From Bog-756 sp963769905 (GTDB lineage: Bacteria; Actinomycetota; Acidimicrobiia; Acidimicrobiales; RAAP-2): a stretch of DNA of 64,000 bases. Both the position numbers and the translations under genes were made by a program. Positions within the stretch are counted from its first letter, which is position 1, and each line of letters begins with the position of its first letter. Of this stretch, positions 32,946 through 40,996 are shown piece after piece. The DNA is taken from NCBI GenBank assembly GCA_963769905.1, contig CAVYNG010000002.1:496001-560000 (forward strand). The letters run 5' to 3'. The notes under the pieces are model-generated. The model was not told the DNA's origin. It did no database searches and saw nothing but the letters and a program-made list of their open reading frames with translations.

Positions 32946-35048
32946 ATGATGCGCAAGATGGCGATTGCACTGATCACAACGGCCACCGCGTTGCTCGGAC
33001 TGGCAGGGGTGGAAACCTCGGCATCGGCCCTCGCCCCGCCGGTAGTCACCGCAGTGAGCCCGACGTCGGGCCCGACGGCAGGGACGACTGCCGTGTCGAT
33101 CACCGGGAGCGGCTTCACCGGAGCAACAGCCGTTCACTTCGGCACCATGGCCTCGACCCTCTTCACGGTCAATTCGGACAACTCGATCACCGCCTACTCG
33201 CCAGCCGAATGGGGCAGCACGGTCGACGTGACCGTGGCCACCGCGGGCGGCACTTCGGCGACCTCGGCCGCCGACCAGTACACCTACGTCTCGTCGCCGA
33301 TCCTGCTCCAACTGCCACAAGGGACGGCGTTCACCTACATCGGCCACTCCTGTGGAGGAATCCAGGAACAGTCGATCACCACCGGGTTCGACCCGACCAG
33401 CCACTTCCCGATCGGTCTCGTCTATGTGTCGACCAGGTGCGGTGGCAGCGGGAAGGGCGGCGGCGGGGGTACGACGCTCTACAGCGCCTGGACCAGCGCC
33501 GAGTGGGATCTGACGGGCACGCTGATTACCAGCTCGGTCGCGACCCCACCGGCATCGACCAATCCGACCTTCACCGCGTTCGACTCGTACGAGAACGAGG
33601 TGTACAACACGGTTCCGACGATCGACGAGTCGATCTGCACGACGTTCATGACGTCCTGCAACTTCAAGGCGTATCTCCTCCTCGCGACCGGGTTCACTCC
33701 GCAGCCGAGACTGCTGGGCATCTCGGTCAACCTCGGTCCGTCGAGCGGGCGTACCAGCATGTCGATCTCGGGCACCGGTTTGACCGCTGCGACCTCGGTC
33801 GACTTCGGCTCGACCGGCGCTGCGAGCTTCGTCGTCAACAGCGATTACTCGATCACAGCCGTCTCACCGCCGGAAGCCGCTGGAACCGTCGACCTCACGG
33901 TCACCACGGCGGGGGGCACGAGCCTCACCAGCGCCGCGGATCAGTTCACGTTCGTCGCCGCCCCCGTCATAACCGGCGTGAATCCCAACAGTGGCTCGGT
34001 CAACGGCGGCTACTACGTGGCCGTCAGCGGGCAGAACTTCACCCACACCACCGGGGTGTCCGTCGGTGATGTGGTAGTTCCCTTCGTCATCGTCAGCGAC
34101 TCGCAGCTCAGCGTCTATATTCCGGCCAGCGATTCAGGGCCCGACGGCGCCTCCATCATCGTCACCACCGTCGGGGGCACGGCCTCCACCGGCTTCACCT
34201 ACACCGCTCCGACCGGCGTGGCGCCGATCATCACCTCGGCGAACAGCGTGACGTTTGCCGAAGGGGTCGCGGGTAGCTTCACGGTGACCGCGACAGGGAC
34301 ACCGGCACCGACCTTAGGCGAGACTGACCCACTGCCGACCGGTGTGACGCTTTCGAGCGCGGGTGTGCTCTCGGGCACTCCGACCCAGACGGGTACCTTC
34401 CCGATCACCATCGACGCCACGAATGGCATCGGACCGGACGCCACTCAGTTGTTCACACTGACAGTGAGCCCGAACGGCGTGGCGCCGATCATCACCTCGG
34501 CGAACAGCGCGACATTCACGCAGGGGACCGCGGGAAGCTTCCAGGTGACCGCGACCGGGACTCCGTCCCCGACCTTCACCGAGATCGGTGCGCTACCGGC
34601 CGGTGTGACGCTCTCAAGCGCGGGCGTGTTGCTATGTAACACGACCGAGTCGGGCACCTTTCCGATCACCATTGACGCCACGAATGGCATTGCGCCAGAC
34701 GACACTCAGACGTTCACCTTGACGGTCAACGCGGCAGCGGGCTTCCAGATCTTCACGTCGTCGTTGCCCAACGCCACGCCTGGTGCGGCCTATGGACCTG
34801 TGCAGCTACAGGTTGCCGGGCAGGCAACGGGCGCAACGCTCAAGTGGAAGAAGGCAGGACTGCTCCCGCACGGTCTGAAGCTGCTGGGGACCGGTCTCCT
34901 CCAAGGGACGGCGAGCATCAAGCTGATTCACGGCGCGACGATGCCGGTTCCGATCCGGGTGACCGAGAAGTGGATCTCCATCTCCGGCGGGATTAGGAAC
35001 AAGCACCAACTGACGGTCATGAAGACCCTCACCATCCAAATCAACTGA
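32946..35048 (+). CDS. secreted IPT/TIG and Ig-like repeat protein
   Basis: This 700-residue protein has a Sec signal peptide (MMRKMAIALITTATALLGLA, cut after about SASA). Next come IPT/TIG domains beginning VVTAVSPTSGPTAGTTAVSI, a unique Cys-containing middle domain (four Cys, GGSGKGGGGG linker), two more IPT/TIG domains (LGISVNLGPSS, and VITGVNPNSGSVNGG), and two 87-residue putative Ig (He_PIG-type) repeats. A last beta domain ends the protein. No cell-wall sorting motif or membrane anchor is seen, so it is probably released or held non-covalently. ATG 32946 has GGGGAGG upstream. Adhesion or extracellular binding is the usual inference for such arrays. Confidence 0.82.
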   Translation: MMRKMAIALITTATALLGLAGVETSASALAPPVVTAVSPTSGPTAGTTAVSITGSGFTGATAVHFGTMASTLFTVNSDNSITAYSPAEWGSTVDVTVATAGGTSATSAADQYTYVSSPILLQLPQGTAFTYIGHSCGGIQEQSITTGFDPTSHFPIGLVYVSTRCGGSGKGGGGGTTLYSAWTSAEWDLTGTLITSSVATPPASTNPTFTAFDSYENEVYNTVPTIDESICTTFMTSCNFKAYLLLATGFTPQPRLLGISVNLGPSSGRTSMSISGTGLTAATSVDFGSTGAASFVVNSDYSITAVSPPEAAGTVDLTVTTAGGTSLTSAADQFTFVAAPVITGVNPNSGSVNGGYYVAVSGQNFTHTTGVSVGDVVVPFVIVSDSQLSVYIPASDSGPDGASIIVTTVGGTASTGFTYTAPTGVAPIITSANSVTFAEGVAGSFTVTATGTPAPTLGETDPLPTGVTLSSAGVLSGTPTQTGTFPITIDATNGIGPDATQLFTLTVSPNGVAPIITSANSATFTQGTAGSFQVTATGTPSPTFTEIGALPAGVTLSSAGVLLCNTTESGTFPITIDATNGIAPDDTQTFTLTVNAAAGFQIFTSSLPNATPGAAYGPVQLQVAGQATGATLKWKKAGLLPHGLKLLGTGLLQGTASIKLIHGATMPVPIRVTEKWISISGGIRNKHQLTVMKTLTIQIN
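34215..34736 (+). repeat. two tandem 261-bp Ig-like coding repeats
   Basis: Units 34215-34475 and 34476-34736 each encode 87 residues beginning GVAPIITSANS and containing PITIDATNGI. They are highly similar except for one short segment: LSGTPTQTGT in unit 1 is LLCNTTESGT in unit 2, which introduces a Cys. Confidence 0.85.
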
Positions 35049-35197
35049 GCTGGACCCACTCAGGGTTGGAGAGCTACGAGGGCCACCGCAGGAGGGTCGG
35101 TAGGTAGAGATCGGTCGTGCTCGATGCAGCTTCGTCTCCTGAATGAGAGTCGCTGCGGGTTCTGGCTCTAGTCCCTCCAGACCGACCTGACTCGGAC

Positions 35198-35295
35198 TGC
35201 ATCATAAGTGCGGTTCATGGGCAGTTAGCTGGCCGCGAGCCGTTCCCGCCTCCCAGCGCAGACAACGCGTGACTCTGGGCCGGTGTTCAGGCGCA
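35198..35295 (+). repeat. dispersed ~96-bp element, copy 2 (degenerate ends)
   Basis: This copy lies in the 289-bp gap between the IPT/Ig gene and the HTH gene. It shares TTCATGGGCAGTTAGCTG, GCCGCGAGC and a GCAGACAACGCG block with copies 1 and 3. Its ends (TGCATCA and GGCGCA) are decayed versions of the TGCCCCA/GGGGCA inverted ends. Confidence 0.75.
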
Positions 35296-35337
35296 CGACG
35301 TCGCCAACCACCAGCCTTTCGCGGAAGACTGGTGTGA

Positions 35338-35688
35338 TCAGTAAACCTCGCGTGCCTCCTTCGCGTACCTCGCAGCCATCTGACGAGAGAACCCGAAGGC
35401 GCGACCAAGTTCGCTGACTGAGATGCCTCGCTCCAGCAACACAGCGAAGACCAGTACCCGCATCTCATGGCGAGCCTGCTCGGCCGCGTCGAGTGCCTCG
35501 TTGAGGGAATGGCGCACCGAAGACGGATGGATCTCAGCTAGAGCAACCTCGGCGTCGACACCCTTGTCGACCATTGCGAGTGCGCGCTTCGTCGCCGCTT
35601 CGGCCCCGCGCACAGCCTCACGCAACCCAGCAAGCGCTTCGAGAAGAGACTCGCCGGCTCGGATCGCATCTTCCTTCTTCGTGACCAT
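35338..35688 (-). CDS. small helix-turn-helix protein
   Basis: This 116-residue helical protein opens MVTKKEDAIRAGESLLEALA. A C-terminal segment RGISVSELGRAFGFSRQMAA then RYAKEAREVY has a clear HTH pattern (SELGRAFGFSRQMAARY). The first 80 residues are Ala/Glu-rich and probably a coiled coil or dimer domain. No named family is recognised. ATG 35688 is preferred; the frame stays open to 35784 but those codons lie in palindrome-rich sequence. It may bind DNA near the unusual repeats beside it, but that is only a positional idea. Confidence 0.65.
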   Translation of the reverse strand: MVTKKEDAIRAGESLLEALAGLREAVRGAEAATKRALAMVDKGVDAEVALAEIHPSSVRHSLNEALDAAEQARHEMRVLVFAVLLERGISVSELGRAFGFSRQMAARYAKEAREVY

Positions 35689-35886
35689 GCCTGATTCTGC
35701 ATGATCTTGTTGGGAGGAGAGGGCATGGTGGAAATCTCTCTCCAAAGTCGGCGAAGCCGACTCACTAGTGCTGGTCGACGCCAAGGTGCCAGATCGGCGA
35801 TCCGGAGCGGAGGCGCCTCCGGACTTCTCACGGGAGCGTCGGCGCAGGTACGGGCAACCCGAGTTCCGGGATCGTTCGGCCTATGA

Positions 35887-35959
35887 GCAACATGTGTTGC
35901 GCCCTCTGATCCCATCTGAGCAGGTGGAACTCTTAGTGCTGTGCAGCAACATCTGTTGC
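35887..35959. repeat. pair of GCAACA-NN-TGTTGC palindromes, 59-bp period
   Basis: GCAACATGTGTTGC (35887-35900) and GCAACATCTGTTGC (35946-35959) are perfect-arm palindromes whose starts are 59 bp apart, the same period as the pair at 32702-32774. Each second unit is followed by a TCCGAGT sequence. Confidence 0.65.
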
Positions 35960-36028
35960 CCTCCGAGTCGCGACGACCTTTGACGCTCAAGTGCGTTTAC
36001 GGATTGCCGATAGTGGCTAGGAGTTGCG

Positions 36029-36085
36029 CTGGGCTGGTCGGCGCAGATGTCCATCGTCAAACGGTTTCTGCGCCGGTCGGCCCAG
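36029..36085 (+). ncRNA. possible structured RNA hairpin
   Basis: The left arm 36029-36047 and right arm 36067-36085 are 19 bases each and pair over their full length around a 19-base loop. The only three non-Watson-Crick pairs are G-U wobbles when transcribed from the plus strand; the minus-strand transcript would have A-C mismatches there. This favours a plus-strand RNA. It could also be a terminator or a recombination site. No transcript evidence is available. Confidence 0.35.
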
Positions 36086-36345
36086 GAAATCCGATCGGTT
36101 GGTCACCCCAAGCTCGGCTAGTCACGACCCGAAGCGCTATGCCTCTAGCCCGCCGGGTGCTTCCGCTTCCGTTCGTGCCTAAGACGCACCCTGCAACTGC
36201 CGGGAGCCCGTGGTTACCCGAAGCGGTAAGAATCTCCGAGCCGGCGTTGGGAACTCACCCACCCTCGCTCCCCGGGCGGGGCCATCGACAGCCCTGTCAG
36301 GCGGTGGAGCAGCGCCACTCGTCGGCCGAATGGAAAACTCTTTGC

Positions 36346-36774
36346 GTGCCTTCGATCACGGGTCGTATCGAGGTCGATCTGACTGTTCGCGACCCAGTTC
36401 AAAGCGCGGCTTGGTACGCCGACCTGTTGAGCATGCGCGAGCTCTACGACTTCACTTCGCCCGACGGCGACTTGCGATACATCTGTCTCGTCGAGCCCAG
36501 CAGTAACCTCGTACTCTGCCTCGTCGGCCATGCGACCAACCCCGGTGAGCCGTTCAGCGAGGTTCGAACGGGTCTAGATCACCTTGAGTTCCTCGTGGGC
36601 AGCAGGGACGACCTATACGAGTGGGCAGAACGGCTGGATGAGCTCCACATCGCCCACTCCGGTGTCAAAGAGCTGTCATACACAGAGAACGCGATGCTCA
36701 CGTTTCGCGATCCCGACAACATCCAGCTCGAGTTCTTCTGGCGCGCACCTTCAACGGAATCAGACGAGCGATGA
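36346..36774 (+). CDS. VOC-family (glyoxalase/dioxygenase fold) protein
   Basis: This 142-residue single-domain protein has the paired beta-alpha-beta-beta-beta units of the vicinal oxygen chelate fold: RIEVDLTVRDPVQSAAWYAD at the start, LRYICLVEPSSNLVLCLVG, a central TGLDHLEFLVGSRDDLYEWA, and the typical end FRDPDNIQLEFFWR with the metal-type Glu. Possible metal ligands are His in LDHLEF and Glu in QLEFFW. GTG 36346 is the likely start. Substrate and reaction are unknown. Confidence 0.75.
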   Translation: MPSITGRIEVDLTVRDPVQSAAWYADLLSMRELYDFTSPDGDLRYICLVEPSSNLVLCLVGHATNPGEPFSEVRTGLDHLEFLVGSRDDLYEWAERLDELHIAHSGVKELSYTENAMLTFRDPDNIQLEFFWRAPSTESDER

Positions 36775-36839
36775 TGAGGCATCCGAAGCTTATGCTTCTC
36801 GGCCCCGGTCTACGAAGGACCCGGTCCCGTCGGTCTGGG

Positions 36840-37136
36840 TCACCCGGACACGAAGGAAGGCGGAACGTCGTAGCGCTCACACCACTGTTCCGTGTTGAGC
36901 GCCTTGAAGTCCTGCTCAATAGAGGCGGCCCGCTTCCGAGCCCCTTTCACGGTATTGGTCGCCTCGAGGACCCGCTTTGCTCCGTTTGAGTTGTAGACCA
37001 CAACCGTTGGTCGCCCGCCCGAGTAGTTCTCCCACTGACCGGCGGTGGCCACACTTGTCCTCTCCGTGTTGCGAAAAAGGGCTCCCCAGTTGATCTTGGG
37101 CTTATCGACCCCAAATCGGAGTGCGCCCGCTTCCAT
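36840..37136 (-). CDS. hypothetical 98-residue protein
   Basis: I do not recognise this protein. It opens MEAGALRFGVDKPKINWGAL and contains GQWENYSGGRPTVVVYNSNG, a basic helix TVKGARKRAASIEQDFKAL, and an end WCERYDVPPSFVSG. There is no signal peptide or membrane segment. The balanced amino-acid composition, unlike the Arg/Pro-rich shadow frames around it, supports a real gene. It stands alone between a VOC gene and a sigma-factor gene. Confidence 0.5.
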   Translation of the reverse strand: MEAGALRFGVDKPKINWGALFRNTERTSVATAGQWENYSGGRPTVVVYNSNGAKRVLEATNTVKGARKRAASIEQDFKALNTEQWCERYDVPPSFVSG

Positions 37137-37477
37137 GTGAATATCTTGACGGGACGGTGCCGACTCAGCAATCGAGAGTTATGTCCCGAGCGAACCGCGA
37201 CAGCGACTGTCACCGAGGTGCCGTCAGCCACGGTCGATACCGCCCCGCTCCCGGCGTTCGGACACAGCCTCGGCCAGGCGGCACCTTGGGTCCAGTCATG
37301 GATCGATGGACGAGGCGAGGACCGGAGCCGACGACCTCTCTCCGGTCATCAAGGGTCGCCCTCCCGGTGATTCGGAGCGGGCGTCGAGGCGGCGTGACCG
37401 AGAGCTCCAATGGGCCGCCTCGACGTGATTTGTCGAAGAGGTGTCGGAATCAGGGACGCCCGAGCGACGATAGGGAT
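37137..37477. other. 341-bp intergenic region before the ECF sigma gene
   Basis: The sigma-factor frame remains open through part of this stretch, but the sequence is Arg/Ser-rich and lacks homology, so I treat it as a leader. Promoters for the hypothetical gene (leftward) and the sigma gene (rightward) should lie here. I see no repeats or RNA genes. Confidence 0.4.
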
Positions 37478-37984
37478 GTGAGCAGTCGACCGACCCGGCC
37501 GGGAGCGGGCTTGCTGGACGTCTATGACCGGGCATTACCCCAGGTCTACGGCTACTTGATGTCCCGTTGCGGGGAGCGCTCGGTCGCCGAGGACCTGACC
37601 TCGGAGACCTTCCTCGCGGCGACGCGCCAGACGTCCAACGGGCCGGTCTCCGTCGGTTGGCTGATCGGCGTGGCGCGACACAAGCTCGCCGATCACTGGC
37701 GCCGTCAGGCACGGGAGCGACGTCTGGTTCGGGCCGTCGGCTCCACCACCGGCGAGACCGAGGATCCTTGGGAGGCCCACCTCGACGTGGTCCGTGCCCA
37801 CCAGCTCCTCGACGGCCTCGCCCCTCAGCACCGCGCCGCTCTCATGCTTCGGTACCTCGACGGGCTGAGCGTGCCCGAGGTCGCTTCGGTCCTCGGGCGG
37901 ACCGTCGACGCGACCGAGGCGTTGCTCGTGCGGGCTCGGAGGGAGCTGCGGAAGGCCTACGAGGAAGGAGACGCCGGTGACTGA
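37478..37984 (+). CDS. ECF-type RNA polymerase sigma factor
   Basis: This 168-residue sigma factor has region 2 (LLDVYDRALPQVYGYLMSRC, AEDLTSETFLAA, then GWLIGVARHKLADHWRRQAR) and region 4 (LDGLAPQHRAALMLRYLDGL, SVPEVASVLGRTVDATEALL, VRARRELRKAYEE). Both are complete, and there is no C-terminal extension. It directs stress or surface genes by family. GTG 37478 is chosen because the frame upstream is non-conserved. Its last codons overlap the GTG of the downstream VOC gene by 8 bp, so that protein is probably its partner or the main product of the operon. Confidence 0.88.
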   Translation: MSSRPTRPGAGLLDVYDRALPQVYGYLMSRCGERSVAEDLTSETFLAATRQTSNGPVSVGWLIGVARHKLADHWRRQARERRLVRAVGSTTGETEDPWEAHLDVVRAHQLLDGLAPQHRAALMLRYLDGLSVPEVASVLGRTVDATEALLVRARRELRKAYEEGDAGD

Positions 37985-38861
37985 CCCACTCGACTCGCTG
38001 CGGGCCCCCATCGTGCCGATGGCCCCCGACCCGATGTTCGCCTCCCGTCTCCGTCATCGACTCGAGCAGGAGCTCGTTCGCCAAGAAGCAGCACTCTCAG
38101 AAGAGGAGGATCCGATGTCCGACGCAACAGTGCGCAACCAGGTGTCCCAGCACGGCACCCGACACGGCGACGTGTCCTATGTCACCCTTGCCGTCCCGGA
38201 TGCGGCGGCGGGCCGCCGCTTCTACGGCCGGGTCCTCGGCTGGAGGTTCGGCACTGGCGCGCTGGAGTCCGAAGGCAACCAGACGGCCGACGTCGTCCCC
38301 CAGGTAGGCCTCTGGCCGGGCTCCGCCTGGCGCGAGGGGATCGGCGCGGGCGCGATCCTGTCGTGGCGAGTGGACGACATCGAGACCTCGGTCGGCCGTC
38401 TGCGCGCGGCCGGCGGCTCGGCGACCGATGCCGAACAGCTGCCGTACGGACTCCAGTCCGAGTGCAGCGACGGCAACGGTCTCCACTTCTGGCTCCACCA
38501 GCTCCCGCCACCGGAAGGCAGGGCCGGACCCAACGGCGGACGCGAGGGTGACCTCAGCTACCTGGTCCTTCGTGTCGCGGATCTCGACCGGGCCCGCCGG
38601 CTCTTCTCCGAGGTGCTCGGATGGTCGTACTCACCGGGCAACACCGGCGTGCACGTCGAAGGGCCCGAACCGATGACCGGGATGAGTGAAGGCGCGCCGG
38701 GAGTAACGCTCTGCTACCGCGTGGAGGACCTCGAACTCGCGGTCGAGCGGGTGAGGGCCGCCGGAGGTCGGGCCGCCGAGGTGGGCTCGAGGCCCTACGG
38801 TTTCGAGTCTCTCTGCGCCGACGATCAGGGAGTCGAGTTCTTCCTCCACCAGCTATCCTGA
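37977..38861 (+). CDS. two-domain VOC protein with an N-terminal segment typical of sigma-linked proteins
   Basis: This 294-residue protein begins with a short segment, DPLDSLRAPIVPMAPDPMFA then SRLRHRLEQEL (residues 1-40), of the kind found at the start of proteins encoded after ECF sigma genes. Two glyoxalase-like domains follow: the first starts GDVSYVTLAVPDAAAGRRFY and ends GLHFWLHQLP, the second starts GDLSYLVLRVADLDRARRLF and ends GVEFFLHQLS. The repeated end motif shows internal duplication. GTG 37977 overlaps the sigma gene. It may sense a ligand for that sigma factor or act as an enzyme; neither is shown. Confidence 0.8.
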   Translation: MTDPLDSLRAPIVPMAPDPMFASRLRHRLEQELVRQEAALSEEEDPMSDATVRNQVSQHGTRHGDVSYVTLAVPDAAAGRRFYGRVLGWRFGTGALESEGNQTADVVPQVGLWPGSAWREGIGAGAILSWRVDDIETSVGRLRAAGGSATDAEQLPYGLQSECSDGNGLHFWLHQLPPPEGRAGPNGGREGDLSYLVLRVADLDRARRLFSEVLGWSYSPGNTGVHVEGPEPMTGMSEGAPGVTLCYRVEDLELAVERVRAAGGRAAEVGSRPYGFESLCADDQGVEFFLHQLS

Positions 38862-38995
38862 GGGATGCCGAGCGCCGAGTGCGCGCGGGATGAACTTCCG
38901 GTGACAACGGTTGAAGGACCGATCGTCGAGGCCTAGCGTGGAACGTAAGGGCCTTGACCATCGAGGCGCTGTTGCCGTCCCCGGGGGAGGTGCAC

Positions 38996-39514
38996 ATGTC
39001 CCGTCGTGCAATGGTCGCGGGTTCGGTCGTCCTCGCGCTGACTTTGACGTTCACCGCCGCCGTCGGTGCCACCGCCGGCGCAACGACCCACAGGCGGATC
39101 CGACCGCACCAGTACTTCTCCGGATTGGTCAACGGCTCGACAGGTCAGGAGAGTCCGGCGATCGTCAAGATGGTCTGCCCCGGACCGACCAACGGTGGGA
39201 CCGGGCACCCCCTCGAGGGCCAGACCGTCGAAGTAACCCGTGCCGCCGCGGCGGTCGGGGGCGCGGGTTACACGGGGACGAGTGGGACGTCGGTCTCAGT
39301 GTTCTTCGGCGTGCTGCCGCCCACGGGAAGTGCCATCGGCCAGGTGACCTTCACCCGTTACGGAGTGAAGATGGCGATCCCGACGTCGGTGACGCTCCCG
39401 TGTTCGGGATCCGGGGTCGTCGGCTTCCTGCCCTTCCCGAGGATCCCTCCCATCTCGCGTGCCGCGACCGTCCCGGTCGAGTACGCCAACATCACGGCAC
39501 AAGCCGCGCACTGA
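38996..39514 (+). CDS. secreted protein of unknown function
   Basis: This 172-residue protein has a classical signal peptide (MSRRAMVAGSVVLALTLTFT then AAVGATAGA) and a mature beta-rich domain with Cys residues in MVCPGP and LPCSGSG that could form a disulfide. FFGVLPPTGSAIGQVTFTRY is the most regular part. No family is recognised. ATG 38996 is supported by GGGGGAGG 5 bases upstream, better than an ATG 14 codons earlier. Confidence 0.6.
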   Translation: MSRRAMVAGSVVLALTLTFTAAVGATAGATTHRRIRPHQYFSGLVNGSTGQESPAIVKMVCPGPTNGGTGHPLEGQTVEVTRAAAAVGGAGYTGTSGTSVSVFFGVLPPTGSAIGQVTFTRYGVKMAIPTSVTLPCSGSGVVGFLPFPRIPPISRAATVPVEYANITAQAAH

Positions 39515-39743
39515 CGGCTCCCTAACTCTCGAGAAGTTCGTCACGACTGCCGACCAGTCGACCGGCAAACCAGTCCCCTCGAAGGCTTCCCAAGGCACGC
39601 AGCTGGCGCGGGCCGTCCTCGGGGTGAACGGCTGAAGGAGTTTCTCGGCGACCACTGAACGATCCCGCTCCCCGAGTCGTATACGCCACTGACGAATCGC
39701 GCGTGGGCGGAGCGCGCCGGCAAGCTCGACGGGAGGAGCAGTC

Positions 39744-40949
39744 ATGGCAATTCGTCGCGCCCAGGATCTCGATTGTCGGAAGCCGAAGAGGCCGAGGGCA
39801 GACAGCCATCTCCGTCGATTGCCCGGTGCCCTACTGCTCGCGATCGGCCTGGCCACCGTCGCAACGGTCGCCGCGCCGACGGCTGCCCTTGCCTCGACTT
39901 CGTCGATCTTCCCGCCCGCCTATCTCGCGCGCTTCACGACCGTCTCCACGGTGAGCTCGACCGTTCCAGCGAACGGCGACGTGAATCCGTACGGCATCAC
40001 GGTCGTCCCCGAGTCCCAGGGAGCGCTGGTCAGAGGCGACACCCTGGTCAGCAACTTCAACAACTCGACCAATGCGCAGGGCACGGGAACGACCATCGTC
40101 CAGATCTCGCCCGCCGGTGCGACGAGCACCTTCGCCCATTTGAACCTCCCATTGCCCGGCCCGTGCCCCGGAGGCCTCGGCCTCACCACCGCGCTATCCG
40201 TCCTTCCTGGTGATTGGGTGGTGGTCGGAAGCCTGCCGACCAGCGACGGGACCTCCGCGACCGCGCAGGCAGGATGCCTGATCGTGCTCGACCGCAACGG
40301 GAACCCGGTGGAGACCTGGTCCGGAGGGAGCATCAACGGCCCCTGGGACATGACGGCGGTCGACGCTCCGTTCGGAGCCCAGCTCTTCGTGTCCAACGTC
40401 TTGAACGGCACTGTCGCCAACAGCCCGCATACCGTCGATCAAGGCACCATCGTCCGGCTCGACGTCCTGGCCGGTCCTGGCGTGGTGCCGAAACTGCGGT
40501 CGTCGACGGTCGTCGGAGCCGGTCTCGCCGAGCGGACCGATCCGGCCGCGCTGGTCGTCGGGCCGACCGGCCTCACCGTCGGGAATCAGGGTCAGCTCTT
40601 TGTCGCGGACACCGTCAACAGCAGGATCGCGGTCATCCCCTCCGCCCTCACGCGCTTCACCCCGGCGGCGAACGGGGGCTCCACCCTCACCTCCGACGGC
40701 TTGCTCAACGGGCCTCTCGGAATGACGCTCGCCCCGAACGGCGACATCCTGTCCGCGAACGCGGGAGACGGCAACGTCGTCGAGACCACTCCGTCCGGGC
40801 GCCAGGTGGCCGCCCGCCAGATCGATCCGGCCGGACTGGGCGGCGACCTCTTCGGTCTCACCATCCCGCCCGGGGGTCGGGGCATCCTCTTCGTCGACGA
40901 CGGTGACAACACCTTGAAGCTGTTCGGCGCGGGGCCGTTCGAGCCCTGA
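39744..40949 (+). CDS. secreted beta-propeller (NHL-like) protein
   Basis: This 401-residue protein has a long basic n-region, a hydrophobic signal (ALLLAIGLATVATVAAP, cut near ALAS), and repeated blade-like units: NPYGITVVPESQGALVRGDT, NNSTNAQGTGTTIVQI, PWDMTAVDAPFGAQLFVSNV, TGLTVGNQGQLFVADTVNSR, GPLGMTLAPNGDILSANAGD, and LTIPPGGRGILFVDDGDNTL. The pattern matches six-bladed propellers. It probably acts outside the cell as a binding protein or esterase-like enzyme; no catalytic residue is clear. ATG 39744 has GGGAGGAG upstream. Confidence 0.75.
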   Translation: MAIRRAQDLDCRKPKRPRADSHLRRLPGALLLAIGLATVATVAAPTAALASTSSIFPPAYLARFTTVSTVSSTVPANGDVNPYGITVVPESQGALVRGDTLVSNFNNSTNAQGTGTTIVQISPAGATSTFAHLNLPLPGPCPGGLGLTTALSVLPGDWVVVGSLPTSDGTSATAQAGCLIVLDRNGNPVETWSGGSINGPWDMTAVDAPFGAQLFVSNVLNGTVANSPHTVDQGTIVRLDVLAGPGVVPKLRSSTVVGAGLAERTDPAALVVGPTGLTVGNQGQLFVADTVNSRIAVIPSALTRFTPAANGGSTLTSDGLLNGPLGMTLAPNGDILSANAGDGNVVETTPSGRQVAARQIDPAGLGGDLFGLTIPPGGRGILFVDDGDNTLKLFGAGPFEP

Positions 40950-40964
40950 CCGACGGACGTCGAA

Positions 40965-40996
40965 CCCGCTCCGGCCCCGCTAATGGGCCGAGCGGG
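40965..40996. terminator. strong bidirectional hairpin between propeller gene and ABC permease gene
   Basis: CCCGCTC-C-GGCCC (40965-40977) pairs with GGGCCGAGCGGG (40985-40996) as a 12-bp stem with one bulged C and a 7-base loop. It overlaps the permease stop codon and lies just after the propeller gene. No T-run. Confidence 0.6.

Larger units (their letters stand above)
35689..36345. other. 657-bp gene-free, palindrome-rich region
   Basis: No convincing coding sequence is present. The stretch contains a 7-bp stem with GAA loop (35746-35762), a 14-bp perfect palindrome CGGAGGCGCCTCCG (35808-35821), two GCAACA-NN-TGTTGC palindromes (35887-35900, 35946-35959) and a 19-bp stem hairpin (36029-36085). 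This density of inverted repeats is not seen in any other gap of the window. Confidence 0.6.

Noticed and set aside
35198..35295. Reverse-frame peptides ending GTARGQLTAHE as a shared protein family
   Set aside because: They are translations of the dispersed DNA repeat; copy 3 carries a stop within the same frame, so no protein is implied.
35538..35990. Minus-strand open frame overlapping the HTH gene and palindromes
   Set aside because: Its Arg/Pro-rich translation comes from palindromic DNA and it overlaps a better-supported gene.
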